From Bacteroidales bacterium (GTDB lineage Bacteria > Bacteroidota > Bacteroidia > Bacteroidales > UBA12077): DNA of 55,897 nt. The stretch spans positions 1 through 55,897 of the forward strand of contig DAOWGM010000056.1 of assembly GCA_030637515.1 (NCBI GenBank), written 5' to 3'. This document shows positions 51,622 to 55,897 of this stretch, piece by piece. Made by a program: the position numbers and the translations under genes. How positions within the stretch are numbered: the first letter of the stretch is position 1; each line of letters begins with the position of its first letter. The notes under the pieces were generated by a model that was not told the DNA's origin, made no database searches, and saw nothing but the letters and a program-made list of their open reading frames with translations.

Positions 51622-52182
51622 ATGAATAATCAAGTGGCAGAGATTAGAATAAATTTCAAAAAAAGAACCATAACAGTGATTTCTTTTCTGCTTTTGTCAA
51701 TAATATTATCTGCACAAGAAACAAGAGATAATCATTTTGATATTGGCGTTGGGTATGGATTAAATTATGGATGTGTTGGGTTACGCACAGCTTATTTACC
51801 AATATCATATTTTTCTATCGAAGGCTTTATTGGTTACACTCGAGAAGAGGTGACGGGAGGCTTTGGTTTAAGTATATATCCCATTTCAAAGTTTTTTAAA
51901 AATAAATATCGACCAGCAATTAGAGCATTTTATGGATATAATTCTATGTATGTAATTTCAGATGATCCAACACTAAGCAGAACTTTTTTTGGAATAAATT
52001 TTGCAATTGGAAACGAGTTTTTATTGGTGGCAAATAAACCCTATAAACTTAATATTGACCTAATAATACCCATAAGAACTTCAGAATCGGTAGATTATTT
52101 GGACATACTCAAGGACAATGGATACTATTTCAATAATTTATTTCCAATTGGCTTGAGTATAGGACTACATTTCGAGTTTTAA
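51622..52182 (+). CDS. secreted outer-membrane beta-barrel-like protein
   Basis: A 186-aa protein with a signal peptide (hydrophobic core VISFLLLSIILSA after RINFKKRTIT). Beta strands follow: HFDIGVGYGLNYGCVGLRTA, SIEGFIGYTREEVTGGFGLS, FFGINFAIGNEFLLVA and FPIGLSIGLHFEF, ending in Phe. This is the pattern of a small OmpW/OmpX-size barrel, though no named family is certain. Start is ambiguous among ATG 51601, ATG 51622 and a GTG at 51634; I use 51622. It is followed by a hairpin shared with the convergent coiled-coil gene. Confidence 0.75.
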   Translation: MNNQVAEIRINFKKRTITVISFLLLSIILSAQETRDNHFDIGVGYGLNYGCVGLRTAYLPISYFSIEGFIGYTREEVTGGFGLSIYPISKFFKNKYRPAIRAFYGYNSMYVISDDPTLSRTFFGINFAIGNEFLLVANKPYKLNIDLIIPIRTSESVDYLDILKDNGYYFNNLFPIGLSIGLHFEF

Positions 52183-52224
52183 ATATTTTTATTTAATTTT
52201 TAACAATAGATTTATTGATACAAA

Positions 52225-52259
52225 AGAAGCAAATCAAAGCTATGTTTTGATTTGCTTCT
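52225..52259 (-). terminator. hairpin between convergent genes, likely terminator for the coiled-coil gene
   Basis: Fourteen-bp stem AGAAGCAAATCAAA (52225-52238) / TTTGATTTGCTTCT (52246-52259) with a 7-base loop. On the minus strand it is followed by TTTTG, a short T run; on the plus strand an A run follows, so it suits the minus-strand transcript. Confidence 0.6.
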
Positions 52260-52294
52260 AAAAAATTTATAGAATACAAGTTATTTTATTTTTT

Positions 52295-52873
52295 CTAATC
52301 TTCTTTTTCTGCTTTGAATGCTTCTAAGTTTTCTTTAGCTACTTCTAATGCTTCTTTATAATCCTTTAGTTTAGGTTCATATTGTTTGCGTTTTTCCTTA
52401 CCCTTTGTGTCATTAGATCTTGCTTTAGTAATCTTTTTATCTTCTGCACTATATCTTTTGTCGAATGATTTTATTTCGCTTTTGTAAGTGCTAGCAAGAG
52501 CTTTTAATTCTAACTCTAATGTTTTTACATCATCGTCATCTGCTTTTTTTAATTGTTTAACCAGAACTTTTCGTTGCGTATTGTTTTCTTTTACAAAGAG
52601 TTTTTCTTCAGCACCAATTACTTTTAATTCACTATTTGCTTCCATAGCCATTTCATATCCAACATCAGTTAGGCTATCAGCATAATCTAATTTTGCTTCA
52701 GTAAGTAAAATTTTATTTTCATAGTTTTTTACTTTTTCTTCAAGTTTCATGAGTTTAAGCTCTTCTTTACTTAAGTTTTCAGTTGCAGGATCCTGAGCAA
52801 TTGCTTGGCTACATGTAAAAAACATGAAGAAGATGAAAGAAAATGATGATAATTTGAGTATAGTTTTTTTCAT
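52295..52873 (-). CDS. exported coiled-coil protein, unknown function
   Basis: A 192-aa protein with a signal peptide (MKKTILKLSSFSFIFFMFFT, then CSQAIAQD, which could also be a lipobox ending in Cys). The rest is almost all charged helix: LSKEELKLMKLEEKVKNYEN, LAKLDYADSL-like and KALASTYKSEIKSFDKRYSAE segments, ending in a Lys/Glu-rich tail. A coiled coil over about residues 30-190 is likely. No family is recognised. I use the ATG at 52873; an ATG at 52921 would add 16 residues ahead of the signal. Confidence 0.72.
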   Translation of the reverse strand: MKKTILKLSSFSFIFFMFFTCSQAIAQDPATENLSKEELKLMKLEEKVKNYENKILLTEAKLDYADSLTDVGYEMAMEANSELKVIGAEEKLFVKENNTQRKVLVKQLKKADDDDVKTLELELKALASTYKSEIKSFDKRYSAEDKKITKARSNDTKGKEKRKQYEPKLKDYKEALEVAKENLEAFKAEKED

Positions 52874-52999
52874 ATTATTTAGGATTAGTTGTTTAAATAC
52901 ATTTACTTCTTTTGTGATCAAAAGTTACAAAACAGAAATCTATTAATCAACAGAAAAGTGCCTTCTATCAATTTATTTATTGATAAAGTAGAATTGAAC

Positions 53000-55894
53000 C
53001 TAATTTAAAAATTCAAGTATTTGCTCAAGATTCATTTTCTGTGTTGTTTGTTCGGTGGAAATTAAGGAATCTGCCAATTGAGATTTTCGTGCTTTAAGTT
53101 GCTGTATTTTTTCTTCAACAGTCTCTGATGAAATAAAACGATAAACCATTACTTTTTTATCTTGTCCGATTCTATGTGTTCTATTAATTGCCTGTTCTTC
53201 AACCGCAGGATTCCACCATGGATCAATAATAAAGACATAATCTGCAGCAGTAAGATTTAATCCAACTCCACCTGCTTTTATCTGGATTAAAAAAACATGT
53301 TTATCTTCTGAGCTTTGAAAATCATCAATTACTAGGTTTCTGTTCTGGGTACTACCTGTTAACATCGAAAATGGATGACTTTGTTCAGTTAAATAGCTTG
53401 CAAATAAATTCAAATGCTTTACATAAGCCGAGAAAATCAAAACCTTATGCTTTTCTGCAATAAGACTCTCTATGTTTCGGGTTATTTCTTCAAATTTACC
53501 TGAACCGGACTCATATTCAGGATCTATCAGTATTGGGTGATTTGATAATTGTCGAAGTTTATTTAGTCCTTCAATAGCCAAGATTGTTGGTTTATCTTCG
53601 GTTTTTTTAATAGTTTCCATTATAGAATTCCTGATCTTTGACTTTTCTTCTTCATACAAAGATTTTTGTTCCTCGGTCATATCGCAATAAATAACCGATT
53701 CTATTTTGTCCGGTAAGTCTTTAGCAACCTGATTTTTTGTTCTTCTCAGTACAAAAGGTTGAATGAATTGTTGTAGTTTTTCTTTTTTCTCAGGATCTGT
53801 TTTTTTCTCAATTGGTAAAACAAACTCACGTTTAAAGAAACGAAGGTTTCCTAAAAGACCTTTATTTAAAAAGTTGATTTGAGCCCATAAATCAGTTAAT
53901 GAATTTTCAATAGGAGTTCCGGTTAAAACTAATCTATGGTTTGAGTTTAATTGATTAACAGCTTTATAAATTTTCGAATTTGGATTTTTTATATACTGAC
54001 TTTCATCTAAAATTAAGTAGAAAAATTTGTGTGTTTCTAAAAGCTTGAAATCATTTCTTACTATTCCATATGTAGTAAGAATGATATCAAATTCGTTAAA
54101 AAAATGTATATCTTTTGGTCTGTTTTGCCCAATAAATTTATAGCATTGTAATTCTGGTGTAAATTTTTTGATTTCCTTTTCCCAGTTATGAATAAGTGAA
54201 GTAGGCATCACAATAATTGATGTAGCTGAAGAAGTTGAATTTTTCTTATTTATCTGATCAAAAATACTTAATTGTGCTAAAGAAGATTTTTCATCAGGTT
54301 CATAATTTTCTCCATTTACTTTTCCTTTTGAGTTAAGCAGAAGGGTTAAGGTTTGAACTGTTTTACCTAATCCCATATCATCAGCCAAACAACCACCAAA
54401 CTGATTTTCTTGTAAAAGCTGCATCCACGCAAAGCCTTCATTTTGATATGGTCGTAATTTTGCTTTTAATCCTTTTGGTATCTCATACTTATTCTGACTA
54501 TAATTTGAAATTAAGTTGCTGTACTTTTCAATAATGGATTTGTTTTTTTCAGGAACACTGTTTTCAAGTAATCCAAAATGATGTTTATCAAGTTGGATAT
54601 GTGTGTCCTCATCACGACCAAATTGGAATATTTCCATATATTGTTCAAACCATTCTTTGGGTAAAATGGCAATTTCTCCATTAGGTAATTTATATTCTCT
54701 AATTCCTTTTAGAATGTTCTTTCTGAACTTTGTAAACGGAATATTAAATTCCCCAATTTGAACAATTATGTGTATGTCGAACCAGTCATTATCTTCTTTC
54801 ACATCAGATTCAACTTGTGGTTCAAAAAGTGAATACTGATTTTCTTTTTGTTTTTGAATCAGATTTATTCCTAAAGCATCAATTTTTTCTTTGTTTAAGC
54901 TTAGCCACTTAACAAACTCATAAGTTTTCTCTTTTTTAATAAAATTCTCAATTGATATAGGCGAAAATTCAGAATCCTGATTAGATTTCAAATCTAATAA
55001 CAGCAGCTTATCAATAAATGCATTTTCCCAATCAAAATCTCTTTCAATTTTATGAAAAATGTAATTCCCATTTTGATCTTCAAATCGAACAGATGAGTTA
55101 GATCCTGTATTTGCTAAAAACTGGATTTGATCATTATATATGAATGAAAGTATAAGTGTTGGTTCACCTTTTAAATTCTGTTCAAAGCTTAGCTCAGCCT
55201 TTTTATTTGTAATAATTTTATTTACCTCAAACCCATTTGGTTTTACATTGTATTGTTTAATGCTTTCAAGTGCAAAAGTCTCAAACCATTTCTTTTCCGA
55301 TGATTTCGGAATATGAATACATTCTTTATTGAAAAACGGAAGAAGCTTTTTAGCATTAATATCGTCAAATATATAAAGTTTCTTTTCAATGATTATTCTA
55401 CAAGGATTTTCTGTTAAAATATATCCTGATTTCTCAAGAAGATTTAACTCCTTATTTTCATGTCTTATAGTTAAATAATATTGGGTTTCATTCTCAAGCT
55501 TGCTAATATTAAATACTGATTGAGCTTTACCTTTAATTACTTCAATCTTATCATCAGAATCTACATATTTAGGTTTTTCTTTAAAGTAAAGATCAATATT
55601 CATCTCCTGAAGTAGATCAGTGCATTTTACTATTCGTTTTTCAATAAATGGTCTTATGTTTTCACTAATAAATTCTTTTTTTAATTTGCCAATAAATTCA
55701 ACTGTGGTTTGCCCTCGTTTTTTTGAAAAGATCTTATGTAAATTCTGATCACTATATTCATCAATCCATTTAATCAGTTGTTTCTCGTTTTCTGAAAAAC
55801 CATCGGCATATCTACTTATATTAAGCTGCGAAATTCTTGCTTCGATATGATAAAAGCCATGGTTGGGTTTAATCACAACAATATAGGGCACCAT
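53000..55894 (-). CDS. SNF2/SWI2-family DNA helicase (start near window edge)
   Basis: A 964-aa Snf2-type translocase. Helicase motifs: I DDMGLGKTVQTL (about 505), II DESQ in LILDESQYIKNP (about 629, variant of DEAH), III LTGTPIENSL, V VGLNLTAADYVFIIDPWWNP and VI RTHRIGQDKKVMVYRF (about 905). The N-terminal 480 residues form a DUF-type region seen in bacterial Snf2 proteins, lacking an obvious SWIM zinc motif. It ends KMNLEQILEFLN. The ATG at 55894 is 3 bases from the window end, so the gene could continue upstream. Role is presumably DNA or nucleoprotein remodelling; partners are not visible. Confidence 0.9.
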   Translation of the reverse strand: MVPYIVVIKPNHGFYHIEARISQLNISRYADGFSENEKQLIKWIDEYSDQNLHKIFSKKRGQTTVEFIGKLKKEFISENIRPFIEKRIVKCTDLLQEMNIDLYFKEKPKYVDSDDKIEVIKGKAQSVFNISKLENETQYYLTIRHENKELNLLEKSGYILTENPCRIIIEKKLYIFDDINAKKLLPFFNKECIHIPKSSEKKWFETFALESIKQYNVKPNGFEVNKIITNKKAELSFEQNLKGEPTLILSFIYNDQIQFLANTGSNSSVRFEDQNGNYIFHKIERDFDWENAFIDKLLLLDLKSNQDSEFSPISIENFIKKEKTYEFVKWLSLNKEKIDALGINLIQKQKENQYSLFEPQVESDVKEDNDWFDIHIIVQIGEFNIPFTKFRKNILKGIREYKLPNGEIAILPKEWFEQYMEIFQFGRDEDTHIQLDKHHFGLLENSVPEKNKSIIEKYSNLISNYSQNKYEIPKGLKAKLRPYQNEGFAWMQLLQENQFGGCLADDMGLGKTVQTLTLLLNSKGKVNGENYEPDEKSSLAQLSIFDQINKKNSTSSATSIIVMPTSLIHNWEKEIKKFTPELQCYKFIGQNRPKDIHFFNEFDIILTTYGIVRNDFKLLETHKFFYLILDESQYIKNPNSKIYKAVNQLNSNHRLVLTGTPIENSLTDLWAQINFLNKGLLGNLRFFKREFVLPIEKKTDPEKKEKLQQFIQPFVLRRTKNQVAKDLPDKIESVIYCDMTEEQKSLYEEEKSKIRNSIMETIKKTEDKPTILAIEGLNKLRQLSNHPILIDPEYESGSGKFEEITRNIESLIAEKHKVLIFSAYVKHLNLFASYLTEQSHPFSMLTGSTQNRNLVIDDFQSSEDKHVFLIQIKAGGVGLNLTAADYVFIIDPWWNPAVEEQAINRTHRIGQDKKVMVYRFISSETVEEKIQQLKARKSQLADSLISTEQTTQKMNLEQILEFLN

Positions 55895-55897
55895 TAT

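Overview
The window is AT-rich (roughly 30% GC by eye), densely coded chromosomal DNA from a member of the Bacteroidota. The evidence is gene content: a fused FeoA-FeoB, DUF3276/PUR, DUF5606, DUF4105, DUF5687, a long NusB, a nusB-DUF1573-yajC-ybbR-coaE run, a TonB-dependent receptor with a carboxypeptidase-regulatory-like N-terminus, and several promoter matches to the Bacteroidota -7 element TAnnTTTG. A low-GC marine or anaerobic lineage such as the Marinilabiliales is a guess. I saw no tRNA, rRNA, CRISPR array, insertion sequence or prophage, and no gene-free stretch over 300 bases.

Layout. 0.2-3.1 kb: sulfate activation (cysC, cysD, cysN). 3.1-4.5 kb: a minus-strand NlpC/P60 - 39-aa membrane protein - NUDIX operon. 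4.6-6.8 kb: a 7TM-HD phosphodiesterase. 6.8-10.7 kb: lipoprotein, ftsK and lolA. 10.9-13.0 kb: carbamate kinase and ornithine carbamoyltransferase. 13.0-18.3 kb: feoAB, its small Cys-rich partner, DUF456, a tandem Usp and DUF4105 (possible lipoprotein N-acyltransferase). 18.5-24.3 kb: a thiamine-binding-like protein, PUR/DUF3276, the nusB to J-domain operon, and DUF5606. 24.3-28.2 kb: mazG, SAM hydroxide adenosyltransferase, phoH and purC. 28.3-32.6 kb: an accessory module described below. 32.7-42 kb: a PfkB kinase, a PAS histidine kinase with a stand-alone receiver, an alpha/beta hydrolase, a DUF5687/ABC exporter pair and an ABC-F protein. 42-56 kb: MBL-fold hydrolase, DUF4846, DUF2891, a tricorn-like S41 protease, a SpoIIAA-like protein, HutG, radical SAM, small membrane and envelope proteins, and an SNF2 helicase running to the window edge.

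The most unusual region is 28.66-32.63 kb. A membrane protein and a 94-aa winged-helix regulator overlap by 8 bases. They are followed by a second unit encoding a secreted TPR protein and a TonB-dependent receptor. The upstream regions of both units carry a near-identical 32-base block (27 of 32 positions match). Each block has a 15-base palindrome (GTTTATAAwATAAAC) fitted exactly between a -33-like and a -7-like element, which suggests one regulator controls both units. The receptor gene is split by a one-base frameshift in a run of seven A's.

Intrinsic terminators are clear after cysN, the 7TM-HD gene, the carbamoyltransferase, the thiamine-binding-like gene, yajC, DUF5606, purC, the PfkB kinase and the ABC ATPase gene. 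Several sit between convergent genes and may serve both sides. Where the first possible start was a TTG or GTG and a better ATG followed, the ATG is used here.
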